Shown: positions 24,701 through 36,984 of the stretch, piece by piece | Layout: each line of letters starts with the position of its first letter | Numbering within the stretch: the first letter of the stretch is position 1 | From: Trichoplax adhaerens | Taxonomy: Eukaryota; Placozoa; Uniplacotomia; Trichoplacea; Trichoplacidae | Length of the DNA stretch: 64,000 bases | Reading direction: 5' to 3' | NCBI RefSeq assembly: GCF_000150275.1 | Contig: NW_002060944.1 | Location: 2,972,690 to 3,036,689 of the forward strand | Translations under genes and position numbers: made by a program | Notes under the pieces: model-generated | The model's database searches: none | Seen by the model: only the letters and a program-made list of their open reading frames with translations | What the model was told of the DNA's origin: nothing

Positions 24701-27700
24701 AGCGTACCTTTGACGCAGTACTGCTTAGAATGCGAAAAATATATTGCCAGAATTCCAGTTGACTCAATTGCTAAACGCTATTGTAAGCTTATTCAAGATA
24801 TGTGGAGCAAGAAAAGGTATGCACACGTATATTTAAATGTACGGTGTACTTTTAATAAACGCTAATTTGCAATACTATCGCCATATGAAGTGATCTTGTC
24901 TTATGTTTAGCTCATTATTCATTAGGGCTTGTAAATATTTATTTATGATACAAACTTGATTTAATGGATTTATTGTTATTAGAAACGATTATGTTACACC
25001 AACTGAATTTGTCCAATCTGTTAAAAAAGCCAACCCACTTTTTAGAGGTTCTTCACAACAGGTAAAATATTGCTTATTTTATAGCTTTTCTGTTATATAA
25101 TTTCTTATAAACATTCCGCTTTTAAGAAATGCATCTGCCTTGTTATTTAAAGTTATAGAATAGATGTTAATTCATCAGCGTAATAAAGCTTTTCTTACTT
25201 TCTAGGACGCGCATGAGTTTTTACGTTGTATACTAAATCTTCTACACGAAGAAACTAAACTGCTAATAAGCGGTTTTAGCCTAGATGATGGAAAATCAAG
25301 TATTGATACGAATCGTGGTATAAGTGTAAAGCGAACCGCTACGGAAACTGATAAATTACCTAATCCAGACAACCGCTTAGTAATCGCTATTAACAAGACG
25401 TGTAAAGACGATACTAATTCCAATAAGTCGAATGATACAAATGTGGTTCAAAAGTGTAAGGATCTTATTGAAGAAGATTACGTTGAAGTGGTGCTTTCGG
25501 AGATTGAAAGTGAAAGCTCTGCATCCACTGGAGAAAAATTCTTACAAGACGAGGCTAAAAAGGAGAATGGTAAGCAAGATTCAGCGATCTGTACATATTA
25601 TATTTAACATATTCATAATTAGTTTTTGTTCATAATACTGATTAATATACGGTACTGCTCTGTAAATTTATAGCCTCAGCACTTACTGGCACTTATTTAT
25701 AATTATTTGCTTGCATAAGTAGAATTGTTTACTTACCGTAATTAAAAATATTTCAATACTGTAGCGAAAGATCCTCAGGATGAACTTAATATGGAAGAAA
25801 TAAATAAACTTACAAATACAGAAAAAGAAAAGACAAAGAAAGTCACTAAAGTCACCGTGCCTTCAGATCTTCCTCGTCCAACTCCCGGTATTTATAAAAT
25901 GTGCATATTGTTATCTTATTATTCCGAATAGTGATATTATACAAGACCGCCCTTAATCGTTTGTATAATAATAATATAAATTTTAAGCAAATCTTCTCTT
26001 TAATAAACTAGAAGCTCAAATCAAGTATCATAGTATTATTACGGATACTTTCGATGGAAGAATCATAAGTTCAGTTAGATGTCTTTCATGTGATACGGTA
26101 AGTCAAGTTAATTATTAGAGATTATTCTATGGAGAATTCGATTTTTAAATATTAAACAATGCGTTAGATCTCTTACATCAAGATGAAGTTTTACACGAAA
26201 TTGCTTATTTCTAGGTATCATCCAGGATAGAAAGTTTCCAAGATCTTTCTTTGCCAATTATTAGTAAATATCCCTGGTTCATTTTTACACATTTTCCGAA
26301 GTATGTAGCATATTGTTATTCGTACTACCAAGCTAATCAATGACTTTTTTGTGTAGGAAAACGTGAATTGAGTACGGTGATTGGTAATCAATCTTATAAT
26401 CCTTGTGCTGCGTTAGCAATTACTGCAGGAGAAGAAGAAAGAAGAGGGATGGTGGAAGCCATATGGGATTGGTTTAAAGGGTAATTTTTTTGTTAATTTT
26501 ATTCTCGTATTATGTTTCGCCTGTTTAAATGTATCATAATCAAACACTAGCTGGATTTGGGGATCGGTACCTTTGGAAGATTGTTTATCGACTTTTTTTG
26601 AAGAAGATGAATTAAAAGGTTAACAGTGAATCCGATAAAATTAATAGCTTGATATTACGGTGAAGTCATTTTCGGAATAATTTTAACTTATATTATTGAT
26701 GTATTTGTAGGTGATAATATGTACAATTGCGAAAAATGTAAGAAGTAAGTATTATTGTCTCGATTCATATTTTTCTTGCCATTTTTGTTGCTACTATCGC
26801 CGTAGTACAACACTTGGTTACTAAAATAAATCGTGCGTGAAGATGCACTGTTGTAGATTTTCGTTGGTTTCTATTTAAGCGTATTAACTGTACCCATATA
26901 TTCAAAATATAGATTACGAAACGGCATTAAATATTCGAAGATCACCCACCTGCCAGAAATATTATGCTTACATCTAAAAAGATTTAAGCATGATTCTTAT
27001 TCTACGTCTAAAATAAATTGTTCTGTAAACTTTCCATTAACTGGATTGGAAATGAAATCCTTTTTAAATACTGGTATTACGATAACTTTATTAAATTTTT
27101 CAAAATTAATAAATATTTCAACTTTAAGTCTCATTAGTTTTAATAAAATCATTTTGTTTGTAGGCCATAAAATTCAGTCAACCACTTACGATTTAGTTGC
27201 CATAATCTCTCATCATGGAGCGGCCGGAGGTATGTAATGTGCATTTATTTTTTGATAACACTGTAGATAATTAACGACGAGAATCATAGTTATTATATAG
27301 ATTTTGCTGCGCTGAGATATTAATATAGCATTATGTTACAGGAGGGCATTACGTTTGCTATGCTTTAAATTGTATTAACCATCGGTGGTATGAATATGAC
27401 GATATAAATGTTACTGAAGGTAAGACTTTTCCGATATTTTATGTTTTAGTTCGAGTATCCAATTATATTCGATGATAGGTCTTGAATTTAAATTTCCTAC
27501 TTTTCTTTAATAGTTGCCGATGAATTTGTCTTAAGTGTGGAAGCGTATGTTCTATTCTATCGGTAAATATATTAATTTAATTGCTTAACCGCTCAGCTAT
27601 GATAATTCCTTTAAGAATTACGGTATATCAACATTTTTTGTTTCATTCTTTGCTATCACGAAAGTAAATCGTCGACACCAATGCTCCAGAAAGATAGATC

Positions 27701-29085
27701 TAAGATTGCTGCACGTAATCGTTTGCAAGAGGTATTTCTACAATCCAGATCAATGTGATAGTATTTACTTATAATTATCTGTAATACATACGCTTTAATG
27801 TTAAATTAGTCGAGCACCGATTTCGTATACATCTCGAAGCAATGGTATCAGGTGTTTTTATCTTGTTCAGAGCCAGGTTAGTTTGACGAATAATTGTATA
27901 CAATTTGTTACCGCAAGCCCATCATGCATTAATGATTTTTTTAATACTTGAAATACTTAGGTCCTATTACGAATACAGATTTACTGTGTCCGCATGGAGG
28001 TAAGTACGAATTTTTATTGAAAATTTCGTTATTAGTTTTATTTCATGCAGTGTTAAAATTTACTTTTTTTACTTCTTGATAGCTGCTTATTGTGCGAACC
28101 CTAAATTTGATGTCAACGATTTTGCGGTAAAGGTGCCCTTGCTGGTTTGGAATGAACTCCGTAATAAGTATGAAGCATAAAATTAACTGCATTAACTTTA
28201 CAATTGCATCTAATGCATTGATTTCTAAGCATTTTGCTCTACTTAAAAGCTCGATTGAATAAATAAGAAATCTGCAAACTTATAAAGTGTATAAATTACA
28301 ATTATTGTTAGATATGGGGGTGGTCCTAAGATACAAGCGTCGATGGTTGAAACTTGTCAAAAGTGTCAGGTTAGGATTATCACTATTGCTAAATAACGAA
28401 TTGTAAATGAAAAATTCGCAATAAGGATATAGTGCACACTTAATATTGATACCCTGTACAGCATTTGGTGTTGTGATAGTTATATATCGCTTCTTATTTT
28501 AAATTATGTAGGAAATATATCAAACAAGAGAAGAAAAACGAAAAAAAGAAAATGAATACTTTATGAAAGTATGAATTAGTTTAAATGATACTTTATCTAC
28601 TGTTTGATAACCTTGTTAATGATGTTTAGTTAAAGGCTGCAAGTGAAAGGGATACTGCTAGGGAAGTTTCATATTGCATTAGTTATCAGTGGTTCCGTAA
28701 ATGGCAAGGGTTTGTCAGATGTGAAACTTTAGGTAATTACTAAACGTCTACCGTATTGAAAGATTAACAAATAGAATGAACGTTGTAGCTGCACTTTAAA
28801 ATGTACGTTTTATTTATATGGAAATTCCTAATGTTTTTCACAGAGCCTCCAGGTCCTATATCCAACGAAACTATAGTCACTTTAACGAGTGATGGCAAGA
28901 TACAATTGCGTACTGGTATAAACATATTTTAATTATTTTAGGCTGTTCTTTTACTCTCACTAGAATATCATCTAACTGTTATTTTACTTCAAGGTGCTGA
29001 TTACGGTTATGTTTCTAAAGAAGCATGGCTTTATCTTTACGGTAGATATGGAGGAGGACCGGAAATTCCTCAGGATTGTGTATAA
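21731..29085 (+). CDS. Ubiquitin C-terminal hydrolase, USP20/USP33 type
   Basis: Cysteine deubiquitinase assembled from about 28 small exons. Exon 1 (21731-21805) starts [11 protein letters not shown]. With exons 23040-23099, 23638-23700 and 23958-24188 it forms a ZnF-UBP zinc finger ([33 protein letters not shown]), followed by an acidic linker. The USP catalytic domain begins near 24552: Cys box [20 protein letters not shown] (Cys codon 24584-24586) and QDAHEFL at 25205. A long insert precedes the His box GGHYVCYAL (His codon 27357-27359), which leads to EAYVLFYR. Two DUSP domains follow (27811-28190 with VYISKQW; 28630-29070 with SYQWFRKW and the closing YGGGPEIP). ZnF-UBP, USP and two DUSPs in this order is the USP20/USP33 architecture. 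The second intron uses a GC donor. Human relatives act in trafficking and receptor deubiquitination; the role here is inferred. Confidence 0.93.
22516..22535. repeat. (AT)n microsatellite
   Basis: Short AT dinucleotide run inside the first intron of the USP gene. Confidence 0.8.
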
Positions 29086-29544
29086 CATATAAATAAATTA
29101 ATACCGCTTAATTTGTTCATCGAATTGTAACATATGTAAAGTCTGCAGGGTGTTGGTTTTTTACATCCTGTTATTTAGCAAAATTTGATCAATTTAGTTA
29201 CATTGCTATTGAGTCAACAAGAAGCGACCAATAGTACGGTATTGATATATTTTATTTACTAAATGCTATAGAAAGCAATGATCGAAAATGCTTTTGTTAT
29301 AAAAGGCAATCATTAATATTATACGTAATGAAGAAATGATACATATAAAATATATATATAAAAGAGTGCGCCGTATATGTATACGGCTTATGTATATGCA
29401 ATATGAATAAAGCAAAATCTTATGGCTGTTTCTGTTGCCTTAAAAGAGAACAAATAGGACTGCACGTGATTTATAGGTTTTTACACATATATTAACCATT
29501 ATTACTACAATCGCGTTGAATCTTAATGCTGTACACTCAAAAAA
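29086..29544. other. Short convergent intergenic gap
   Basis: 459 bases between the stop codons of the USP and HSD17B7-like genes. AT-rich, with no repeat or further gene seen; it probably holds both 3' UTRs. Confidence 0.5.
29406..29411 (+). terminator. Candidate polyadenylation signal AATAAA for the USP gene
   Basis: AATAAA about 320 bases after the USP stop codon and before the 3' end of the convergent reductase gene. Position only. Confidence 0.35.
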
Positions 29545-32001
29545 TTATTCACGTAATTTAGATTTTACTTCCTTTATTAGTTGATCCAATTTTTCTCTTA
29601 GATTGTTGGAAGCGGTCGATTCAACTGGAAGCTACAAAGTAATCATATTTAACACATCAATAAAATCGAAGTGTCGCATTAACAGAACTTTGAGTTGTTT
29701 AACTACGAAATACCTCTCTAGTCTCCACAAATGATCTACCTAAGAAAGAGCATCGACTGAAATATTTGCATTTGTATTCAAGCTTGGTTGGAACTTGATT
29801 GTAGAGCCATTGCTAAATTGCATGCAATACACGTATAAAGCACCATACCGTTAGTATAATAGATTCCGTTGGACCAATTTTAAAAATGCAAAACACCACG
29901 TATATTCCGTGATCACAGCTACAATTAGTTTCTTATTGGTAGGTACTTACCAATGCTGTACAACCATTTGCAGCAGTGATGTTCAGATTGGATACGCACA
30001 TTCTCAACTACGAATAGAGAATTTAAGATAAGTGATATCCGCTTGACTCTTGTGTGTAAGCACTTTTACAATCTTCCATTTTAGCCTTCGTTATTATTTT
30101 TTTGACAAAATAACATGAAAATTTGACTTACAAGAGCGATAATAGGATAGAGCAGATACCAAGAGTTGGGGGACATAATTCCATACGTTAAATTCGTCAT
30201 TACCAGTCCAGGGCAAGTTACGTGAGAATAGATACCCTACATACGTTGTAATGAGTGGTTGAAAGATTTATGTACATGTTGTGATAATCCTGTAGTAATA
30301 TCATCTATAGTTTTTATACTAGAAACTAAATCGCTTAATTAACCAATACAATACTTTATCATATGCACGGTCAACTAACCTTAGAATTCAATTTCTCATT
30401 TAGACTAACGTTTAATAAATCGATAGCATGCTTCGATGAACCATATGGGTCTTTCCTATTCAATTATGAACATATTATCGTTAACTGCAAGGACTAAGAA
30501 TCTACTGCGTAAAAATTACCTTTTACAGTCTATAATTTAAAGTATGAGAAAAAGCTAATCAATTTACCTTACCCGTTTACGTGTTGCATATTATCTAGTG
30601 AAAACGAAGCGCGATTTGCAGCACTGGAAGAAGTCCATACAATATGAGTCATTTTGTTGCTAGCTGCTAAGTAGTCTTCTAACTCACTAATCTGCAACAA
30701 CAAATTGAAATTGCTGTTTTAATTTTGTCATCATGACAATAAATCGATTCTTGAAGCTAATATGATGATGTCAAAAAATTAGTGTAAAATTGCTGTAATA
30801 TGTTATTAACCAGTAAATAATGGCCAAACAAATTGGTTGCGAAGACAGATTGCAGGCCATCGTTTGTAACGCTATCATTCTGGATAATGAGGCCTTCGCC
30901 AGTTGTAAACATGTTAATGAAGGAGCTAGAAAGAGATCAATAAATGAGGGATTAGAATATTTAAGTGAAAGCAATATGATCATGTTTTTAGATTAGACTG
31001 TCAAGTGTTAGCTGCGCATACGATTACAAACCTGAAGGACCTGAAACCGCTTACGAAATGGGACCAATCAAACTGTGTTATAGGCATAATGCCAGCATTT
31101 AGAAATAGGTGATTTAAGTAACTGTATCTAAAGGAAAGGAATGAGTAAAAACCCTTCAATTAGAATAATCATTCAATAGATTATACGCGTATACTGTGTT
31201 CGTATCAATCAATCGAGTTTGTACAGATCATCCACTGCAGAAAATACCGCATAGTGTAATCGGCTCATGTTATATACCTGTATATTGTCAGTATGATAAT
31301 TTCTAATAAAGTTATCTATACAGTACTACAGTACATCACGAGGTAAAGTGTTCTCAGACTCAGATTAGGTACGTATTTATGAAAGATAAATGATGTCAGT
31401 CTGCCTTACTTAGATTCTGGCGGAGTATGCACTAGTTATTGCTTTCCTACCTTCTTTTAATCTCTTCGGCTACAGCTATCACAGATTTCGCATCGCTTGT
31501 AACTAAAGTTAAAATATCAACTTTTGCTGTGCTGCATAGTGACATTAGCATTTCTTTCGTTGCATTGGCTTTCTTTATATTTCTACAAGCTAAGCAAATG
31601 GTGATTCTGTCCTGAAATTCGCTGACTAATTGTCGCGCAAGTTCTTGACCGATTCCGCTAGATTTAAAAGTCATCGATAAAGTGAGTGAGGAGACGGATT
31701 AGAGGTAGACTGAAGTGAGTTTCGTATTACTGTTTATTGCACTATACTTATTCAGGCAAATACACTTGACATATTCATGCAGTGGTCTATAATACTGAAG
31801 ATATTATCACTTTTGGAAGCATTGCATCAGAAAGCAGCTAAATAATGTTGGCGTAGCATGCAAAGAATAATGTACTCGTATAACAGGAGGCCTGGGTAAG
31901 GTAATCATGATGGAATGTAGGAATTGTTGTTCTATTCTATAATAACTTTACACTTACGCAGTAGCACCGGTTATTAAGACGATATCTCCTTCATGATTCA
32001 T
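29545..32001 (-). CDS. 3-ketosteroid reductase, HSD17B7-like short-chain dehydrogenase
   Basis: NADPH-dependent SDR enzyme. The vertebrate counterpart reduces the 3-keto group during sterol C4 demethylation, and also estrone. Exon 1 (31958-32001) encodes [14 protein letters not shown] and joins exon 2 (31451-31657) to complete the nucleotide motif TGATAGIG. Later exons, reading down the minus strand, give [14 protein letters not shown] (~31030-31104), [10 protein letters not shown] and TNLFGHYLL (~30783-30930), [18 protein letters not shown] (~30600-30690) with the catalytic Ser region, and [15 protein letters not shown] (~30380-30460) with the YxxxK pair. Next come [10 protein letters not shown] and [11 protein letters not shown] (~30130-30240), [12 protein letters not shown] (~29950) and [13 protein letters not shown] (~29715-29820). 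The C-terminal exon ends [21 protein letters not shown] and CPGxxxTNLTYGI are characteristic of HSD17B7 rather than general SDRs. Confidence 0.88.
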
Positions 32002-33895
32002 GGTGGGTTAGCTAGGAATATTTCTCTGGATAATCCTCAGTTTTTGAGGAGGTCAGCAGTCAGCACTTACTCAGAAACTCCGAAGCTTGCTTTCTTTTGT
32101 ACACCCAGTTACAGAACATCTGAACATGATATGGTATCATCGCACTGCCGTCCATCTGTCCGCAGCTTAACTAATTACTGTAATTAATTCCTGACGATAA
32201 TTATAGAATTAATTAAGCTATGGACAGATGGACTAACGTAATACAGTACAGTGGGCGGTCACTGAAGGTTGCACCTCCCCCATTTTCTTATTAGAAGTCT
32301 CTGCTACAGTCAGCGACTCCTCCACCAAAAAGTTAAATTAAGTAATATTGAAGTCTATTCTATTTTACTAATTTCTACTGGATAGCAGTTATATAAGGTT
32401 CTAAATGTTTTTAAATTAGTAGAAGTAATTGAGAAAAATAGACTCTGGAGATCCGTTAGTCTATACTGTATGTGATATCAGTACCAAAGATCTGGTGTTG
32501 TGTTTTAACTGTAGTGTCCATTTACAGGCTTGCTTACAAGTAGCAAGTCCAGCACAGTATGTAGCTTGATCATGCAAATTATCGTAGTGAGTTTATAAAT
32601 GTATTGATTTTCCTTTATTTTTTAAGAACATTTATGTCATCAAGCTATACTTTGCTTTCTTTTAATAAACAGAGGTATAAAACAGCACTGGTACGCGTCT
32701 GATGTCCATTGTACAGTACTGTATGTTGCTGGTTTATTCTGCAAGGCAAATTAGGGCTTACTGTTCACGATTTCTTGAGGAGTTTTTCAAATTGTCAATG
32801 CTTATGATAATACGGATAGAAATGTCAATAATTTGTTCGTGTTTTATCTCCTTCTTTTTCTCTGTCCGGGCTGTAGTCAAGAAGACTACAATATCAAGTG
32901 AAGAATCAACCAATTTCCAGTTCTAGAGAGTCGATATAGCGTAGTTGCCGTAGTTTGAATCTCACGCTATACGGTAATAATTCACTATCATCCATCTCGT
33001 CAAGATATTGGATTTATAGAAGACAATCCCTCGACTTTACTCCTCTATCACACCCCAATTCTCCTTGCCATGGCTCTCCGCCATGGCATTCAAGCTCCAA
33101 TTTGATTCACTGCATCGTAGATACGGAAGCAAAGAAATTTTCAATCAATCAACTCATCCATAAAAGTAAATCATCCATCTTCCAGTTAATGCAGTTGGCC
33201 ATCCAGAAATGATATACTGTACTACCAAATTGAGTGATGAGGAAATTGAGCTAGACTTACGTCTACTCTATTTCCATCCTCATTGTCCATGGCTATCCAT
33301 TGATTCATACAATTGTTATTTCTATCAATTATATCTATCATTTCTTCATACAATTGTTATTTTTATCAATCATATCTAGTCTTGATTAACCCATCGATTG
33401 TTTGAAAGAGTCAGTCATCAATTGCTGACTGACACGTCAGCAATCATCCAGTGGTGACAACAATAGTAGTGACAAGGTGAAATACTGACGGTACAAGGTG
33501 CGAACGTGACCCGGCATACAATGCAGTCGACAGTCAGGGAAGTTTGAGTTTGTTCCCTAGAGTGAACGTTGGGGCTGATGTGGACGATGGCAATCGATTT
33601 GTCTTGCCAATTGCATTGTGACGATTATCTCATACAGTAATTAGTATGCAACAATCAGTCACTTCAACGTTACTACCCTACCGCTTGACCTAGAGTACAG
33701 TCCATTAATTAAGCCAATACTATATATACTGTATAATATATAGTGACTCAACGCTTGACCAAGTTAACCAATCGTCTCCATCGCTCAAAGCAGGTTGTCG
33801 GATCATCAAGAGTTCACATTATTATTATTAAATTGCAAGTTGGAAGTACCTTGTGATTGGAAACATTCCAAAGTAGTACAAGTGGAATACAAAGA
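32002..33895. promoter_or_regulatory. Divergent intergenic region
   Basis: 1.9 kb between the 5' ends of the HSD17B7-like and CREC genes; promoters of both are expected here. Short ACWGT runs occur at about 32243 and 32711. A ~55 bp imperfect duplication (TACAATTGTTATTT...ATCAAT) is present at 33305-33380. Open frames at 32702-32926 and 32955-33212 show no recognisable protein. Confidence 0.4.
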
Positions 33896-35726
33896 ATGGA
33901 ATATCGATCAAGTATCAAGAGATTAGTTGTACTTTTCTGCTTTGTATGTTTGATTGCATACGGAAATGGCGACAACGAGCATGAAAAGATTAAGGTTAAA
34001 ACCCACCACGATGAACCGGAAGAGAAGCATTACTTAAAAGATGGACAACATAATCCTGATTATGATGCAGAAATGTTTCTTGGTCGTGATCGTGCTACAT
34101 TATTTAAAGAATTACCAGAAAAAGAAGTTCAAGAACGATTGCGATCGCTCTTGCATCAAGTAGATACCGATCACGATAAAATTATTAGTGAAAGAGAAAT
34201 GGAACAATGGTTAAGAAAGATTGATAATGATCGATTGGCGAATGATGCCAAAGTAGTCTTTGAAGAGATGGATGATGATAAGAGTAAATCGATCGATTTT
34301 AAAGAAATATCCAAGCATACTTTTGGTGATACCGTCGATGAAGATATTGCTAAAAGTGAAGAATTCAGTAAATATGTTGATAGGGAAAGGAGAAAATTTG
34401 CCTTAGCTGACATTGATAATAGTGAAAGTCTATCCTTTGATGAATTTGTTACATACCAACATCCTGAACGACATCAGCATTTATCAGACGTTAGTACGGA
34501 TAAAAATAATCATTCCAATCTTAATGTAGGCTAACAATTTGCTAAAGATGCAAGAACTTGTCTTAGTAGGAGTGTCGTAATGATGAATTATTTTTCACTC
34601 CTATTTGTCACGTTGTACTCAATTGGTTTAAAATGCCTCTTGAAAAGACAATAGATATGTACTACTGTAAATAGTAGCATTGCGTACAATACATACACTA
34701 TAGTACAGCGAATGATAGTATATTAGTAGAATTTAAAATTATAACTATGCCAAAGCATGGATATAGACATTGCCATGGATTGTAAAAATGAGAAAAGTCT
34801 CTGTTGAATGGTCACAGATCTACAGTAGCTAATTACGGATGACAAGTAACGCCATCCTAGAACGAAAAGTCTCTGTTGAATGGTCACACATCTACAGTAG
34901 CTAATTACGGGATAACAAGTAACGCCATCCTAGAACAGTACATCCTGAGTAGAAATGAAACGTTTTGAGGACGATACACAAATTTTATACCTACTGTATT
35001 TGTTATATCTGAATTAGTTTTCTATTGCTAAAATTGCTCTCTCAATTGAACACAGGTGGTTGTCACCGATGTTCTTAACGAGATAGATAAAAACAATGAC
35101 GGCTATGTGGAATTCTCCGAAATGATTGGTAAGCACTATATTACTTTCGGAATGAAAATAAATATTAGTATTGAAACTATTAAAATCAATAGGTGTATAA
35201 TATTGGATGTTTTTGTATATAGATATAGATATACCGTACAATATATTAAACACTAGAAATGTCTTACGCTGTACTATAGATATTTTGCCAATATCGTATC
35301 ATAATGCTGTTGATGCAGCATTCAATTTTCCTTTGTAAATCAAGAAGTCTACTGCAGTAGTATTATGTAAAGTTCTTAACTCAGAGTTGTTTCCTTGATA
35401 GTCATGATTACTATTATAATTATTCTATATCAGGTGATAGTGGCAATTCTGATGGTAAAGAGGATGACTGGATTAAGAATGAGAAAAAAGAGTTTGCTAA
35501 ATATGATAAAGATGGTGATCAAAAATTGAGTACATCTGAATTAAAGGAATGGGTGATACCAGATAGGAAATATATTGATGAAGAAGTTCAGCATCTATTA
35601 GAAGGAGCTGACACTGATCATGATGGTAGACTGACTATACGGGAAGCTTTAGCTCATCAAAACCTTTTAGCTGGTAGTAAATTAACTGATTATGGCAACT
35701 TGAATATTCTTCGCGAAGAGCTGTAA
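33896..35726 (+). CDS. CREC-family calcium-binding protein (reticulocalbin/calumenin-like)
   Basis: Secretory-pathway low-affinity calcium buffer with six EF-hands. Three exons (33896-34489, 35056-35128, 35434-35726) join in frame into about 319 residues, close to calumenin's usual length. A signal peptide is clear (MEYRSSIKRLVVLFCFVCLI). The EF-hand loops are DTDHDKIISERE, DDDKSKSIDFKE, DIDNSESLSFDE, DKNNDGYVEFSE, DKDGDQKLSTSE and DTDHDGRLTIRE. EF-hand 3 lacks the usual Gly at loop position 6. The C-terminus REEL resembles HDEL-type ER retrieval signals, as in other CREC members. I chose the ATG at 33896 because it places the hydrophobic core at the N-terminus. Six EF-hands, signal peptide and xEEL tail together define the family. 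Confidence 0.93.
34792..34935. repeat. 72-bp tandem duplication in CREC intron 1
   Basis: Two adjacent copies beginning GAAAAGTCTCTGTTGAATGG and ending near GCCATCCTAGAAC, nearly identical (one substitution and one inserted base seen). Confidence 0.9.
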
Positions 35727-36984
35727 ATCAGTTCCTCCCGCGTTACAAGCGATATTTTCATACTAAGTAAGAAAATGAATAATTGTCGCAATGTCATGTT
35801 TTCTAGTATTTTCTTATTGTCCTTTTATCATATGTATATTATGGTAGAATAATAATTTTCGGTATGACAGATCTGACTTGTGATATCAATCATTGCAGGT
35901 GTAGATGTTATTTCTTGCGCTCTATTAAATCGCCCTGCAATAAACATTATCTACTATATAATACGTATGTTTCAAACTTAAGTTAACGTTTTCACTGGTA
36001 CGTAGAGTCGCAGATATCAACTGCATTAATTAGGGATCATCGAGCGAGAGTGGCTTACTATCGTGCCATTTAGAGTAATTTCTTATCTATTTTTGATATC
36101 ATTTATTAACTGCAATTTTTTGCCGATATTTTCAAACGCTTAAACTATTTTCAAATTTGATTAATTCATTAATCAATCAATATTAAAAGATTCGGCTATT
36201 TTAGGATCCGTTAGATCGTTATTTAAATTGAATTGACAAAAATAAAGTATGTCATTAACGTAATGTAACGTTTATTTGTCTTTTCAGTAGTTTCGAGTTG
36301 GTTTAAAATATTACAAGTATAAAGGTACACAAAAAATAGAAAAGGCGTCTAGTGATGTACTACGCAATTGCATAACGTTGAGTGCGTACGGCTGCAAAGT
36401 ATAGCATTGATATTTTTCCAAGATAATGAAAACACTTCCATGAATAATTCTTACGTAGACAGCATTGTCAGGTCTATTTAACTGAACGAAAAATGCCGTC
36501 AGTTGTTTGGTTGGCGTTACAATAATAAATGAAATGTGATCATTCTGTCATATAAAATAGAGCAATGAAAGTGACTTAGATGTTAATTAAAGTCTTCATT
36601 AATCTATGACAATTCTGCATTACAAAATACCGTCAGTTGTTTGGTTGGCGTTACAGTAATAAATGAAATGTGATCATTCTGCCATATAAAATAGAGCAAT
36701 GAAAGTGACTTAGATGTTAATTAAAGTCTTCGTTAATCTATGACAATTCTGTATTACAAAATGAAAAAAGATAAAAAAATGTACTCGTAGATCTATAATA
36801 CAATGCGATTCGTAATTAAGTGACAGTAATAATAGAAACATGATACCGCAGAACAGTGCATTTTCGCCTACTACATCGTATTTGTATTGGTGGGTATGCA
36901 CGTAACAACCCTAGTCTAAGACAGCATTTGCTAAATGGTGTAATTAAAGACATGTGCTACATTGTATCCATCATAATTTTACTG
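35727..36984. other. Convergent intergenic region
   Basis: 1.26 kb between the 3' ends of the CREC and FPGS genes. It contains a ~134 bp direct duplication (36490-36762) and otherwise AT-rich sequence with no gene seen. A minus-strand frame at 36710-36901 spans the second copy and is not supported. Confidence 0.5.
36490..36762. repeat. ~134-bp tandem duplication
   Basis: CCGTCAGTTGTTTGGTTGGC recurs at 36496 and 36630, and the following sequence up to the CAATTCTG(C/T)ATTACAAAAT end is repeated with only a few substitutions. The two copies are directly adjacent. Confidence 0.9.

Noticed and set aside
34171..34413. Minus-strand open frame rich in Ser/Leu
   Set aside because: Antisense shadow of the EF-hand coding exon.
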